In this document: piece by piece, positions 54,128 through 63,839 of the stretch
Layout of the letters: the number at the start of each line of letters is the position of its first letter
Position numbering within the stretch: the first letter of the stretch is position 1
Source of the DNA: Pseudogracilibacillus auburnensis
GTDB taxonomy: Bacteria > Bacillota > Bacilli > Bacillales > Amphibacillaceae
Length of the DNA stretch: 64,000 nt
NCBI RefSeq assembly: GCF_003201975.1
Contig: NZ_QJJQ01000006.1
Span: 62,001-126,000, forward strand
Reading direction: 5' to 3'
Position numbers and translations under genes: made by a program
Notes under the pieces: model-generated
The model's input: the letters and a program-made list of their open reading frames with translations, nothing else
Told to the model about the DNA's origin: nothing
The model's database searches: none

Positions 54128-55012
54128 ATGAATTTTGGTCAAGTAGTAACTGCAATGGTAACTCCTTTTGATCGTCAAGGAGAAATTGATTTTCCAGCAA
54201 CAAAAAACTTAATTGAACATTTAATTGCAAATGGTACAGATGCAGTTGTTGTCTCAGGAACGACAGGCGAAAGCCCGACTCTATCAACAGATGAGAAGAT
54301 CGAATTATTCAAATTTGTCGTACAAGAAGTGAATGGTAGAATCCCAGTTATCGCAGGTACGGGATCTAACAATACGAGAGCTTCCATCGAATTAACACGT
54401 GAAGCGGAGAATTGTGGTGTAGATGGAATTATGCTCGTTGCACCATATTATAATAAACCATCACAAGAAGGATTATATCAACATTTTAAGGTGATTGCTG
54501 AAGCAACTAATTTACCAATAATGATTTATAATATTCCTGGTCGTACATCGTGTAATATAGAAGTTGATACAATTGTACAATTATCAGAAATTGAAAATAT
54601 CGTTTGTGTGAAAGAAGCAAGTGGTGATTTAGATGCTATGTCTGAAATCATTCGTCGAACTCCTAATGAATTTGTCTTGTACAGTGGGGATGACGGTTTG
54701 ACATTACCAGTACTAGCAATTGGTGGAGTTGGAATTGTATCTGTTGCTGCTCATATTGTTGGAAATGAGATGCAAAACATGATTCATGCGTTTAAGAGTG
54801 GTAATGTGGAGGAGGCGGGAGCCCTTCACCGCAATTTATTGCCTACATTTAAGGCATTATTCTCAGCGCCAAGCCCAACACCGTTAAAAGCTGTCTTAAA
54901 TATGAATGGCATTAATGTTGGTGGTGTACGATTACCGCTTGTACCATTGAATGAAGAGCAAATTCGCGAATTAAAAAAACAAATTCAATTACAAGTAACA
55001 AAAGCTAGTTAA
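54128..55012 (+). CDS. dapA: 4-hydroxy-tetrahydrodipicolinate synthase
   Basis: A 294-residue aldolase that condenses pyruvate with aspartate semialdehyde, the first step towards lysine, diaminopimelate and spore dipicolinate. Schiff-base Lys162 lies in CVKEASGD, Tyr134 in IYNIPGRT, and GTTGESPTL holds the proton-relay Thr. ATG 54128 with AAAGGGTGTGG upstream is the start; the same frame runs back through the riboswitch only by chance. Control by the lysine riboswitch is visible directly. Confidence 0.95.
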   Translation: MNFGQVVTAMVTPFDRQGEIDFPATKNLIEHLIANGTDAVVVSGTTGESPTLSTDEKIELFKFVVQEVNGRIPVIAGTGSNNTRASIELTREAENCGVDGIMLVAPYYNKPSQEGLYQHFKVIAEATNLPIMIYNIPGRTSCNIEVDTIVQLSEIENIVCVKEASGDLDAMSEIIRRTPNEFVLYSGDDGLTLPVLAIGGVGIVSVAAHIVGNEMQNMIHAFKSGNVEEAGALHRNLLPTFKALFSAPSPTPLKAVLNMNGINVGGVRLPLVPLNEEQIRELKKQIQLQVTKAS

Positions 55013-55022
55013 TGAAACTTCT

Positions 55023-55050
55023 ACACCTATTTTCGAATAGGTGTTTTTAT
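55023..55050 (+). terminator. Rho-independent terminator of dapA
   Basis: ACACCTATT pairs perfectly with AATAGGTGT around a TTCG tetraloop, followed by TTTTATTT. Confidence 0.92.
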
Positions 55051-55194
55051 TTACTGCAAAATAACATTGGAAAAAGTAGAGGTTCTTTATTATTTTGTGT
55101 AGACATAGAACCTAGACGACACTTTTTCTTTGGAGGTCAGACCTTTTTCTACTATAATACAAAAGTAAAGTAAATGATCTTGAGAGGGATTCAT

Positions 55195-55617
55195 ATGAAT
55201 GTTTCAAAAAAACAGGAAACGTTGCTATTAATTATATGGACGCAAACCTTACTCGCCACATTTGGTAGTTTATTTTATTCTGAAATAATGGGCTATCTTC
55301 CGTGTGACTTATGCTGGATACAGCGTATTCTCATGTATCCACTAGTCATTATATATGGTGTAGCTTTAGTGAAAAAAAACGTAGAAATTGCGCTCCCGGG
55401 ATTAATATTGAGTGGCATTGGTATGCTTTTTTCAGCCTATCATTATGGACTGCAAAAATTTCCCCCACTTTCTGATGCAGGCGGATTTTGTACGAATATC
55501 CCATGTAATTTACAATACGTAAATTATTTTGGATTTATTACAATTCCATTTTTAGCGGGTGTTGCATTTATTGTCGTTTTTTGTTCACATATTCTTATCT
55601 TACGTAGCAGATTTTAA
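55195..55617 (+). CDS. bdbC: Disulfide oxidoreductase BdbC (DsbB-like)
   Basis: A 140-residue protein with four helices. The quinone-side pair is CDLC (in LPCDLCWIQR) and the second pair is formed by GGFC and NIPC in the later loop. BdbC reoxidises the thiol oxidase BdbD, making disulfides in exported and competence proteins. ATG 55195 follows GAGAGGGATT; the frame extends to 55174. It is followed by a thioredoxin-like gene that may be its partner. Confidence 0.88.
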   Translation: MNVSKKQETLLLIIWTQTLLATFGSLFYSEIMGYLPCDLCWIQRILMYPLVIIYGVALVKKNVEIALPGLILSGIGMLFSAYHYGLQKFPPLSDAGGFCTNIPCNLQYVNYFGFITIPFLAGVAFIVVFCSHILILRSRF

Positions 55618-55701
55618 GTAATAAAAAATTGTCAAAATGGATGATCTGTTTTAAAGTAGAAAATAGCGTTATTACATTGCATTTATCTGGGAGGAAAAAC
55701 A

Positions 55702-56181
55702 GTGAAAAATAAAATGTGGCTCATTGTTGGTGTATTACTTATATTATTTGCTGGATTATATGTTGTGAATAGTTATAAAAATAAACAAGCATTAGAGGAA
55801 AGCGATAATCCGTATGGAAAAGACGATTTAAAACAAGAAACAATCGATCAACTGAACGATCCTTTATATCAAAATATTATTGTACCCGAAGATTTGGATG
55901 CAAAGTTAGATAATGGGGAAACAATAACTGTTTATTATTTCAGTCCAACATGTGTTTATTGTCAAAAAACGACACCTGTAGTTGTACCGTTAACAGAAGA
56001 GCTTGGCGTTGATATGAAGAAAATGAATTTATTAGAGTTCGATAAAATGGATTATTATCATGTGGAAGGTACCCCAACCATTATCCATTATGAAGATGGC
56101 GAAGAAGTTGCTAGAATTGCTGGCGAACATCCTGAGGAAGATTTTCGTGCATTTTTTGAACAATATGTGTTAACAAAATAG
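55702..56181 (+). CDS. Membrane-anchored thioredoxin-like protein
   Basis: A 159-residue protein: one N-terminal helix (WLIVGVLLILFAGLYVV), then a thioredoxin fold with active site CVYC in YFSPTCVYCQKTTP and the cis-Pro loop EGTPTI. It is shorter than BdbD and lacks its inserted helical domain. Position 84 nt behind bdbC suggests it donates or accepts electrons in the same extracytoplasmic disulfide system. GTG 55702 follows GGGAGGAAAAACA. Confidence 0.8.
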   Translation: MKNKMWLIVGVLLILFAGLYVVNSYKNKQALEESDNPYGKDDLKQETIDQLNDPLYQNIIVPEDLDAKLDNGETITVYYFSPTCVYCQKTTPVVVPLTEELGVDMKKMNLLEFDKMDYYHVEGTPTIIHYEDGEEVARIAGEHPEEDFRAFFEQYVLTK

Positions 56182-56186
56182 ATGTT

Positions 56187-56226
56187 AAAAAGCTGCTTTC
56201 TATTGTGAAGAATAGAGCAGCTTTTT
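56187..56226 (+). terminator. Rho-independent terminator
   Basis: AAAAGCTGC with TCTATT inside pairs with AATAGA and GCAGCTTTT, followed by T. It ends the bdbC/thioredoxin transcript. Confidence 0.88.
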
Positions 56227-56301
56227 TGAATGGTTCGATATAGTCACATATGTTTTAAATGTTGAACATACATGTAGAGCATTGCCAATATGCTCGTAAA
56301 A

Positions 56302-56802
56302 TTAATCGTCTTCTTTCAACATATAGTAAGTAGAAGTAAAAGGTCGTTCTGCGAAATATGCAGGGAGCCTTGCAAGTTTTGAAAAGGTAAGTTGTTCATA
56401 TGCACTTGACTTTTGCCAATCTGTGTAATGTCTTTCTGTTTCCCATTGAGTAAAAATAATATACGTATTACCTTTTACCTGTTTTAATAATCTCGCTGCT
56501 AATATCCCCTTCGCATGTTGAATAGTTGAAAGTTGTTTGTTGAACCGCTCTTCGAAAACAGCCATACCATCTTCCATTACTGGAACACTATCCATGACTA
56601 CGAATCCTGTTTTGTTCATAAACCCATAATTAGCTAGGATATCGTACGAACGCCCAGAAACAAAAATACTTTTCTTTTTTTCACTTTCATAATAGACGAG
56701 TGTAGAAACACCACTTTTCATAAAGTAAAAATGAATAGTTGGATGAGAATCAGTTACATTTTTTAGAAAATGTGCCGTGCCTGTCGTCATAAAAGCCCGC
56801 AT
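56302..56802 (-). CDS. hmoB: Haem-degrading monooxygenase HmoB
   Basis: A 166-residue protein with a C-terminal ABM/dimeric ferredoxin-like domain: FEERFNKQLSTIQHAKGILA and TQWETERHYTDWQKSSAYE. An N-terminal extension of about 60 residues is as in B. subtilis HmoB (YhgC), which breaks haem to release iron. AAGGAGGGG selects ATG 56802 (a TTG three bases earlier is possible). It is divergent from pbpF and close to hemEHY, a conserved neighbourhood. Confidence 0.88.
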   Translation of the reverse strand: MRAFMTTGTAHFLKNVTDSHPTIHFYFMKSGVSTLVYYESEKKKSIFVSGRSYDILANYGFMNKTGFVVMDSVPVMEDGMAVFEERFNKQLSTIQHAKGILAARLLKQVKGNTYIIFTQWETERHYTDWQKSSAYEQLTFSKLARLPAYFAERPFTSTYYMLKEDD

Positions 56803-56963
56803 CAACTTCCCCTCCTTACTCTTTATTTTACACCATTTAAGCTTGAATTAGTCAATATATCTGAAAAGAAGTAGTAGTGATTACCCCTGTTGCAGGAAAT
56901 GTCGTATAATAGAAGAGATAAAAAATAGTGGCAAAGTATTAGCAAATCACTTGAGGTGATTAT

Positions 56964-59402
56964 ATGGACTCAAATCAAAGGGAAAAACAAAAGAAATCGC
57001 GTTCCGATCGTCATAAAAATAAAACAGAACATAGGCCAAAACGATCAGAGAAGCGTAGCATACAATTGAATAAATTACTAAGTAGAATAAAGCGTCAAAA
57101 GGAAGAAGACCTTCAAGCTACAATAAAATATGAGCGTCCTACTAAACAAAAGCAAAAAAGAAATCGCTCTGATCGCCATAGAGAAAGAGAAGAACGTAAA
57201 GAAGAGAATAAGCAAATAAAACAAGAAGGCAGAAGATCAAAAAAAACGGAGAAAAAAGGTTTTGTTTTTACATTCAAACATACGATTGTTTCTTTTGGTG
57301 TTGTATTCGTTCTTGCACTTATTGCTTATACAACCATTCTTTACGGTGGAAAATTAATTGTAGATGAAGAAAAATTAATTATTTCTCCACCAACAACGAT
57401 CGAAACAGAAGATGGCGATATTGTTTGGTATTTGTATGATCAATATCGTTTACCAGTGGAATTGGACCAAGTTCCAGATCATGTGAAAGATGCATTTGTC
57501 GCTATTGAGGATAAACGATTTTACTCTCATTCAGGAGTGGATATTAGATCAGTAGTCCGAGCGATTTATCGGGATATTGTTGCTAGAAGCAAAGTGGAAG
57601 GTGGAAGTACCCTTACTCAGCAATTAGCTAAAAATTTATTTTTAACGAATGATAAATCTTGGCTCAGGAAAATAAAAGAAGTCATGATTGCTCTCTATTT
57701 AGAGAGAGAATTTACAAAAGATGAAATTTTGGAAATGTATTTAAATGTCGTTTATTTTGGGCAAGGACAGTACGGAATTGAAGCTGCTGCAAATAAATAT
57801 TTTTACAAATCAGTAGAAGATTTGACATTGGAAGAAGGGGCTTTACTTGCGGGAATGGTAAAAGCGCCAAATGGGTATTCTCCAATTGATCATCTTGAAA
57901 AAGCGCAAAACCGAAGAAATCTTGTACTAACTACGATGAGTGAATTGGACTATATTTCGGTTGATGAAGCAAAAGAAGCACAAGCAAAAAATGTCGAATT
58001 AAATATTTCGCAACGTAAATACAATCCTGCTCACCATGCCTTTGTTGATATTGCAATACAAGAAGCAGAAGAATTATATGGCATTACATTAGATGACTTG
58101 AAACGTTCACGATATCGCCTGATTACGTCGTTGGATGAAACCGCACAAACGATTGCTTTCGACCAATTCCAACAAGACGGCTATTTCCCGGGAAATAACA
58201 AGGAAGATGTCGAAGGAGCTTTTGTGATGATGGAGCAAGAAAGTGGCGAGATTGTAGCCGCAATCGGTGGTCGACATTTTCAGACAGGAGATTTGAACCG
58301 TGTCGTAAAACCTATTGGACAGCCGGGGTCAACGATGAAGCCATTGGCAGTATATGCTCCCGCATTGGAAACAGAATTATTTACCCCTTACTCGACATTA
58401 CCAGACGAGCTTCAAGAATGGGATGGGAAACCCGTCCGTAATTACAATGATCAATATGATGGTGCGGTCACTTTTTACAATGCAATAAAGTATTCAAAAA
58501 ACACCTCTTCCGTATGGTTATTAAATGAAATAGGGGTCGATTATGCGAAATCATATTTGAAGAAAATGAAAATAGATATTGAAGATAAAGATGTTAGAAT
58601 TGCTTTAGGAGATTTAAAGAAGGGCTTATCTCCGCTTCAACTTGTGCAAAGCTATCGTACGTTTGTACATGGTGGAAAAATGATTGATGCTCATACAATT
58701 ATTGAAGTGTACAATCGTAAAGGGGAAGTGGTAGCTTCTGCAAATCCTGAAACAACAGAAGTTTTTTCAGATCAAGTTGCATGGAATATGACAGAAATGC
58801 TAAAAGATGTAGTTGCTAGTGGTACTGGCCAATCAGGTTACTATCCACATGAACTTGCTGGAAAAACTGGAACAACACAACACCCGAAAGTAAAAGGTGA
58901 GACAAAAGACGCTTGGTTTGTTGGGTTCACACCTGAGTATGTAACAGCACTTTGGATGGGGTATGACGATATTTCACAACAAGACCATTTTCTAACTGGA
59001 GGAAGTTCGTATCCGACGGAGTTAACGAAGAAAATTTTAACGGAGCTAGATAAGCAACGACCACTTGTTACTACTTTTACAAAGCCCGAAAATGTGCAAG
59101 CACTTGCGGAACCGATTGAACTTCCAAACATTACGGATCTTTCTAGTTCTTATGTGTTTGGTGGTTTAAAAATAGTGAAAGGTAAGTTAGAATGGACTGG
59201 AACGAAAGATAAACGGATTATTTACCGGGTGTATGAAGAAAATGGCGATAAAGATGAACAAATTGGTGAGGTGAATGGTGAAAATGAGTTTGTTATTGAT
59301 AAATTTTCACTTTTTGATACCAATTCTTATTATGTCGTACCATATGATCCGTTAGCTCAAACAGAAGGGCAACCATCGAATGTTGTAAAAATTACATTTT
59401 GA
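56964..59402 (+). CDS. pbpF: Class A penicillin-binding protein (PbpF-like)
   Basis: An 812-residue bifunctional peptidoglycan synthase. A very basic cytosolic head (about 1-98) precedes one helix (101-127). Glycosyltransferase 51 domain: IEDKRFYSHSG (Glu182), GGSTLTQQLAKNLF, KIKEVMIALYLE. Transpeptidase: STMK (Ser456), SKNTS, KTGTT (Lys634). A C-terminal Fn3-like domain follows. B. subtilis PbpF (PBP2c) is shorter, the head here being longer. ATG 56964 follows TGAGGTGATTAT. It precedes hemEHY as in B. subtilis. Confidence 0.9.
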   Translation: MDSNQREKQKKSRSDRHKNKTEHRPKRSEKRSIQLNKLLSRIKRQKEEDLQATIKYERPTKQKQKRNRSDRHREREERKEENKQIKQEGRRSKKTEKKGFVFTFKHTIVSFGVVFVLALIAYTTILYGGKLIVDEEKLIISPPTTIETEDGDIVWYLYDQYRLPVELDQVPDHVKDAFVAIEDKRFYSHSGVDIRSVVRAIYRDIVARSKVEGGSTLTQQLAKNLFLTNDKSWLRKIKEVMIALYLEREFTKDEILEMYLNVVYFGQGQYGIEAAANKYFYKSVEDLTLEEGALLAGMVKAPNGYSPIDHLEKAQNRRNLVLTTMSELDYISVDEAKEAQAKNVELNISQRKYNPAHHAFVDIAIQEAEELYGITLDDLKRSRYRLITSLDETAQTIAFDQFQQDGYFPGNNKEDVEGAFVMMEQESGEIVAAIGGRHFQTGDLNRVVKPIGQPGSTMKPLAVYAPALETELFTPYSTLPDELQEWDGKPVRNYNDQYDGAVTFYNAIKYSKNTSSVWLLNEIGVDYAKSYLKKMKIDIEDKDVRIALGDLKKGLSPLQLVQSYRTFVHGGKMIDAHTIIEVYNRKGEVVASANPETTEVFSDQVAWNMTEMLKDVVASGTGQSGYYPHELAGKTGTTQHPKVKGETKDAWFVGFTPEYVTALWMGYDDISQQDHFLTGGSSYPTELTKKILTELDKQRPLVTTFTKPENVQALAEPIELPNITDLSSSYVFGGLKIVKGKLEWTGTKDKRIIYRVYEENGDKDEQIGEVNGENEFVIDKFSLFDTNSYYVVPYDPLAQTEGQPSNVVKITF

Positions 59403-59434
59403 ATGTCTTATTACTAACAACTGAGACATTTTCA
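59402..59434 (+). terminator. Weak terminator-like hairpin after pbpF
   Basis: AATGTCT pairs with AGACATT (7 bp, 15-nt loop), followed by TTTC. The pbpF stop is part of its 5' edge. Confidence 0.45.
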
Positions 59435-59509
59435 TAAATAGAATAATGGGCGATTTATCCGAACAATCACGCTTACTTTATGCCTATTGTTCGAAAGGAA
59501 AACGCGCTA

Positions 59510-59695
59510 AACAAAGTTGCTTGTAGCGAAAGGCGACGACTCCTACGGCAATAGCATGAGTCTTGAGACCCCACAGCGAGCAATAGCGAGCGAGGAGGCT
59601 CAAGCCATGCCCGTGGAAAGCAACGGTTTCAATACATTTTATATTGTTCGGATTAATCCTAACCTATTTGAATGATGAAATTGATTCAACTATAA
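59510..59695 (-). repeat. Mosaic intergenic repeat element, copy e (inverted core)
   Basis: Plus strand reads GCTTGTAGCGAAAGGCGACG, ACTCCTACGGCAATAGCAT, GAGTCTTGAGACCCC, GAGCGAGGAGGCTCAAGCC and ATGCCCGTGGAAAGC, the reverse of copy b. The trailing module (ATTGTTCGGATTAATCC, then GATGAAATTGATTCA) follows on the plus strand. Confidence 0.7.
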
Positions 59696-59929
59696 ATATA
59701 CCAAGTTTAAATTTAAAAAGGATGAATGAACAGCCTGAAAATACAATTAACACGTTGGTTTTTATCTCACAATACGAACAATATTTATCCTTCTTTTAAT
59801 AAATGCTAATAAAATAGATAAAAAGTATGTTTATTATTTTTTATACCTCTTTCTATATCGATGTTAATGTTAGGACTTTTAGAATGTAAAAAGACGATAA
59901 GAGTAATGATGAATAGAATGACACGCGTT

Positions 59930-60030
59930 AACCTTGCAACGCGTAAAGCAAGTGATGAGGCCCATCAGCCGCCCGCGAAGCGAAGAGTATATCCTTAGCG
60001 ATGAGTTAAGATGTGCGTCGCAGTTTAATG
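59930..60030 (+). repeat. Second intergenic repeat type, copy 2
   Basis: GTGATGAGGCCCATCAGCCG, CCCGCGAAGCGAAG and, further on, GTCGCAGTTTAATGC mirror copy 1 at 29862-30050. With copy e it fills much of the 900-bp gap before hemE; 59696-59929 shows nothing else. Confidence 0.55.
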
Positions 60031-60221
60031 CTAATTTTTTAATAATCTGTGTCAATTATGTAACAAAACTTTAGACAAGTTTATGACAATAAACACTAGT
60101 CGCTATACAGTTTGTAAGATTATCGATATAGTTAATGAGGAATAGATAAAATGGTATGCTAAGTGAAATGTGTATCATTTAGCAGATAAGAGTATAAAAC
60201 TTTTTTGACTCGCATAAGTGT

Positions 60222-60268
60222 AACTTTAGTTATCGCTATTAAAGACTTGGCGATAACCAAGTTTTCTA
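60222..60268 (+). promoter_or_regulatory. Leader hairpin before hemE
   Basis: AACTT..GTTATCGC (60222-60236) pairs with GCGATAAC..AAGTT (60250-60263): 8 bp plus 5 bp across a small internal loop, then TTTC. It lies 39 nt before the hemE start codon and resembles an intrinsic terminator in the leader. It could be an attenuator or a terminator for upstream read-through. Confidence 0.55.
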
Positions 60269-60302
60269 ACATTGGATGGAAAAAGAAAAGGATGATTAAA
60301 TA

Positions 60303-61337
60303 ATGACAAAGAAATTCAATGATACAATTTTACGCGCATATAATGGCGAGAAAACAAGTCATACACCTGCATGGTTTATGCGTCAAGCGGGAAGATCGCA
60401 AAAAGAATACCGTGAAATTAAAAAGAAATATTCTTTATTCGAAATTACGCATCAACCAGAATTATGTGCTTATGTAACAAGGCTCCCTGTAGAGCAATAT
60501 GGGATCGATGCAGCTATTTTATACAAAGATATTATGACTCCACTTCCTGCAATGGGGGTTGATGTTGAAATAAAGTCTGGAATTGGACCGGTGATCGATA
60601 ACCCGATTAGGACTGTCCAAGATGTAGAGGCACTTGGTGAGTTAAATCCTGAAGAAGATATAGATTATGTGTTAGACACAATTAAACTTTTAACAGAAGA
60701 ACAATTAAGTGTGCCACTAATAGGATTTAGTGGTGCACCCTTCACATTAGCAAGCTATATGATTGAAGGTGGACCATCAAAGAATTACGCAAAAACAAAG
60801 GCACTTATGTATAGTGAACCGAAAACATGGTATACATTAATGAATAAGCTAGCGGAAATGATTATCGTCTATGTAAGGGCACAAATCAAAGCAGGTGTTC
60901 GAGCAATTCAAATTTTTGATTCTTGGGTAGGGGCATTAAATGTAGCCGATTATCGTACATATATTAAGCCGACAATGGAACATATCTTTACGGAGTTAAG
61001 AAAAGATAATGTCCCACTGATCATTTTCGGAATTGGTGCGAAACATTTATTGCTTGAGTGGAATGACCTACCAGTAGATGTGATAGGACTTGATTGGCGC
61101 ACAAACATTTTAGAAGCACGAGAAATTGGGGTAACGAAAGTGTTACAAGGAAATTTAGATCCAGCCATTTTACTTGCTGATTGGGAAACGATCGAGTCAC
61201 GTACAAAATTAATTCTTGACGAAGGAATGGCAGATGGACGACACGTCTTTAATTTAGGGCATGGTGTAACACCTGATATTACACAAGACACACTGGGAAA
61301 ATTAGCACATTTAGTTCGTACATATTCTAAACGGTAA
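60303..61337 (+). CDS. hemE: Uroporphyrinogen decarboxylase
   Basis: A 344-residue cytosolic haem-pathway enzyme turning uroporphyrinogen III into coproporphyrinogen III. Signature [15 protein letters not shown] near residue 21 carries the catalytic Arg residues, and [17 protein letters not shown] is the second family motif. The closing NLGHGVTPD is also intact. ATG 60303 follows AAAGGATGATTAA. It is first of the hemE-hemH-hemY operon. Confidence 0.95.
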   Translation: MTKKFNDTILRAYNGEKTSHTPAWFMRQAGRSQKEYREIKKKYSLFEITHQPELCAYVTRLPVEQYGIDAAILYKDIMTPLPAMGVDVEIKSGIGPVIDNPIRTVQDVEALGELNPEEDIDYVLDTIKLLTEEQLSVPLIGFSGAPFTLASYMIEGGPSKNYAKTKALMYSEPKTWYTLMNKLAEMIIVYVRAQIKAGVRAIQIFDSWVGALNVADYRTYIKPTMEHIFTELRKDNVPLIIFGIGAKHLLLEWNDLPVDVIGLDWRTNILEAREIGVTKVLQGNLDPAILLADWETIESRTKLILDEGMADGRHVFNLGHGVTPDITQDTLGKLAHLVRTYSKR

Positions 61338-61377
61338 AAAGGGCACATATTTAAACTTGTTAGGTAGGGTGATATAA

Positions 61378-62307
61378 ATGAGTAAAGAAAAAGTAGCACT
61401 ACTGGTTATGGCTTATGGAACTCCTTATAAAGAAGAAGATATAGAACGATATTATACACATATAAGACACGGAAGAAAACCGTCCGAGGAGGCATTACAA
61501 GATTTAACTGAGCGATATCAAGCTATCGGTGGTATTTCCCCTCTTGCGAAAATAACGGAAAATCAAGCGGAAAATTTAGAAAAAAAATTGAACGATACCC
61601 AAGATACATATGAATTTAAGATGTATATCGGCTTAAAGCATATCGAACCTTTTATTGAAGACGCGATCGAACAAATTGCCAATGATGGGTATAAAAAAAT
61701 TGCCTCGATTGTTCTGGCACCACATTATTCTACATTTAGTGTGAAGTCATATAATGGAAGAGCAAAAGAAGAAGCTGAGAAATACGGTATTGAGATCCAT
61801 TCAGTTGTCGATTGGTATGATAAACCCGGATTTATCAAGTATTGGGCTGATAAAATTGAAGAAACGTATCAACATATACCGAAGGATGAACAAGCGAGTT
61901 CTGTATTAATCGTTTCTGCCCACAGTTTACCAGAGAAAATCTTGGCAGGGGGAGACCCGTACCCAGAACAGTTAGCTGAAACGGCAAAACTAATTGCAGA
62001 AAAAGTAACTGTTCCTAATTATGCAATTGGCTGGCAAAGTGAAGGGAATACGCCTGAACCTTGGCTCGGTCCTGATGTACAAGATCTAACAAGAGATTTA
62101 TATCAAGAAGAAGGATATAAAGCATTTATTTATGCTCCAGTTGGCTTCGTTTCCGATCATTTAGAAGTGTTATATGATAATGATTATGAATGTAAAGTTG
62201 TTTGTGATGAAATTGGTGCTAGCTATTATCGACCGGAAATGCCAAATACGGATTCACTTTTTATTAAAACACTTGCAGATGTTGTGCTGGATCAATTGAA
62301 CGGATAA
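61378..62307 (+). CDS. hemH: Coproporphyrin III ferrochelatase
   Basis: A 309-residue soluble ferrochelatase (CpfC in current naming). [10 protein letters not shown]-like opening ([12 protein letters not shown]), SAHSLPEKI and [14 protein letters not shown] carry the metal-insertion His and Glu. In Firmicutes it inserts iron into coproporphyrin III rather than protoporphyrin IX. ATG 61378 has TAGGTAGGGTGAT upstream, 40 nt after hemE. Confidence 0.93.
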   Translation: MSKEKVALLVMAYGTPYKEEDIERYYTHIRHGRKPSEEALQDLTERYQAIGGISPLAKITENQAENLEKKLNDTQDTYEFKMYIGLKHIEPFIEDAIEQIANDGYKKIASIVLAPHYSTFSVKSYNGRAKEEAEKYGIEIHSVVDWYDKPGFIKYWADKIEETYQHIPKDEQASSVLIVSAHSLPEKILAGGDPYPEQLAETAKLIAEKVTVPNYAIGWQSEGNTPEPWLGPDVQDLTRDLYQEEGYKAFIYAPVGFVSDHLEVLYDNDYECKVVCDEIGASYYRPEMPNTDSLFIKTLADVVLDQLNG

Positions 62308-62352
62308 GAAGAAAGATTTTGTGCACATTTCACAGAAAAAGAGTGATGTACA

Positions 62353-63771
62353 GTGAAAAACATACTAATTATTGGAGGCGGAATTACAGGGTTAACTTCC
62401 GCCTTTTATTTGCAACAAAAAATAAAAGATAAGAAACTACCATACAACGTAAAATTAGTCGAAGCAACTAACAGACTCGGTGGAAAAATCGCAACAGTTC
62501 ATCAAGATGGGTTTACCATTGAGCGGGGACCTGACTCATTCTTATCCCGAAAAACACCTGCTGTTACCCTAATTGACAAGCTAGGATTACAGGATCAACT
62601 TGTTCGAAATGCGTCTGGACAAGCTCATATTTTAGTAGGGAAAAAACTGCATAAAATTCCACCTGGATCATTTATGGGGATACCTATTGAGGCCCGCCCC
62701 TTTTTATTTTCAGGATTATTTGGCGTAAAAGGAAAAGTGAGAGCTAGTTTAGATTATGTTGTACCAAAAGGAAAAGCACAAGACGATCAATCATTAGGTT
62801 TATTTTTTAGGCGACGTTTTGGTGATGAATTAGTGGAGAATTTAATTGAACCATTGCTCTCAGGTATTTATTCAGGTGATATGGATGAAATGAGTTTAAT
62901 GGCGACATTTCCGAATTTTTATCATTTGGAACAAAAGTACGGAAGCTTAATTAAAGGATTACAAAAAACAATGCCGAAACGACCGAAAACGAAGGAAAAG
63001 CAACCAGGTATTTTTTATGCACTTCGTGGTGGCTTCGAATCATTAGTTGTTGAATTAGAAAAACAGATTGGTAAGGACGTTATTTCGTTATCTACTGCTG
63101 TTGATCATATAGAGAAAAAAGAAAATGTGTATCATGTATTATTAAGTGATGGTACTGTTTATAGGGCAGATGCTATCATCGTTGCAACACCACATCAAAC
63201 ATTACGAAAAATATTTAGTCAGCATGATATGTTTAAAACAGTTGATGAAATTCCGAATACATCTGTTGCAAATGTCGCTTTAGCTTATGATCAAAAGGCT
63301 GTTAAGAAAGAATTAGATGGAACAGGTTTTGTTGTATCGAGAAATAGTAATTACCGCATTACTGCTTGTACTTGGACACATCGAAAATGGCCACATACCA
63401 CTCCAAATGGGAAGGTATTGTTACGAAGTTATGTTGGGGGCCCCAACGATCCAGAAGCAGTTCATTTAACAGATGAGGAACTCGTTCAAGTTGTATTAAA
63501 AGATTTAAATAAAACGATGAAAATAACAGGAGAACCATTGTTTAACATTGTTACTCGTTTTAAAAATCAGATGCCTCAATATACAGTTGGACATAAGGAA
63601 CGAATAAAAACATGGAGAAGCTATATGGCAGAACAGTTACCAGGAGTTTTCCTTACTGGTGCCTCTTATGAAGGTGTTGGAGTTCCAGATTGTATTGAAC
63701 AAGGTGAAAAAGCTGTATCAGATTTAGTGCAATTTATTTCAGATAAAAGCGACGAAGAAGCAAACGACTAA
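62353..63771 (+). CDS. hemY: Coproporphyrinogen III oxidase (HemY/CgoX)
   Basis: A 472-residue FAD enzyme. The dinucleotide fold IIGGGITGLTSAFYL is at the start, followed by EATNRLGGKI, FTIERGPDSFL and GVGVPDCIEQGEKA at the C-terminus. In Firmicutes it oxidises coproporphyrinogen III to coproporphyrin III for HemH. GTG 62353 follows AAAGAGTGATGTACA. A strong terminator ends the operon. The final step enzyme (HemQ/ChdC) is not in this window. Confidence 0.93.
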   Translation: MKNILIIGGGITGLTSAFYLQQKIKDKKLPYNVKLVEATNRLGGKIATVHQDGFTIERGPDSFLSRKTPAVTLIDKLGLQDQLVRNASGQAHILVGKKLHKIPPGSFMGIPIEARPFLFSGLFGVKGKVRASLDYVVPKGKAQDDQSLGLFFRRRFGDELVENLIEPLLSGIYSGDMDEMSLMATFPNFYHLEQKYGSLIKGLQKTMPKRPKTKEKQPGIFYALRGGFESLVVELEKQIGKDVISLSTAVDHIEKKENVYHVLLSDGTVYRADAIIVATPHQTLRKIFSQHDMFKTVDEIPNTSVANVALAYDQKAVKKELDGTGFVVSRNSNYRITACTWTHRKWPHTTPNGKVLLRSYVGGPNDPEAVHLTDEELVQVVLKDLNKTMKITGEPLFNIVTRFKNQMPQYTVGHKERIKTWRSYMAEQLPGVFLTGASYEGVGVPDCIEQGEKAVSDLVQFISDKSDEEAND

Positions 63772-63774
63772 ATA

Positions 63775-63836
63775 AAATGCGTTTTAGCCACAAGGAGTTT
63801 TCCTCCAATGTGGCCAAAACGCATTTGTCTTCTTAT
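63775..63836 (+). terminator. Terminator of hemEHY
   Basis: AAATGCGTTTT.GCCACA pairs with TGTGGC.AAAACGCATTT (17 bp, one mismatch), with AGGAG/CTCC extending the inner stem. TGTCTTCTT follows. Confidence 0.85.
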
Positions 63837-63839
63837 AGA

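Noticed and set aside
61021-61399. Minus-strand ORFs over the end of hemE
   Set aside because: Antisense shadows of a well-conserved enzyme gene.
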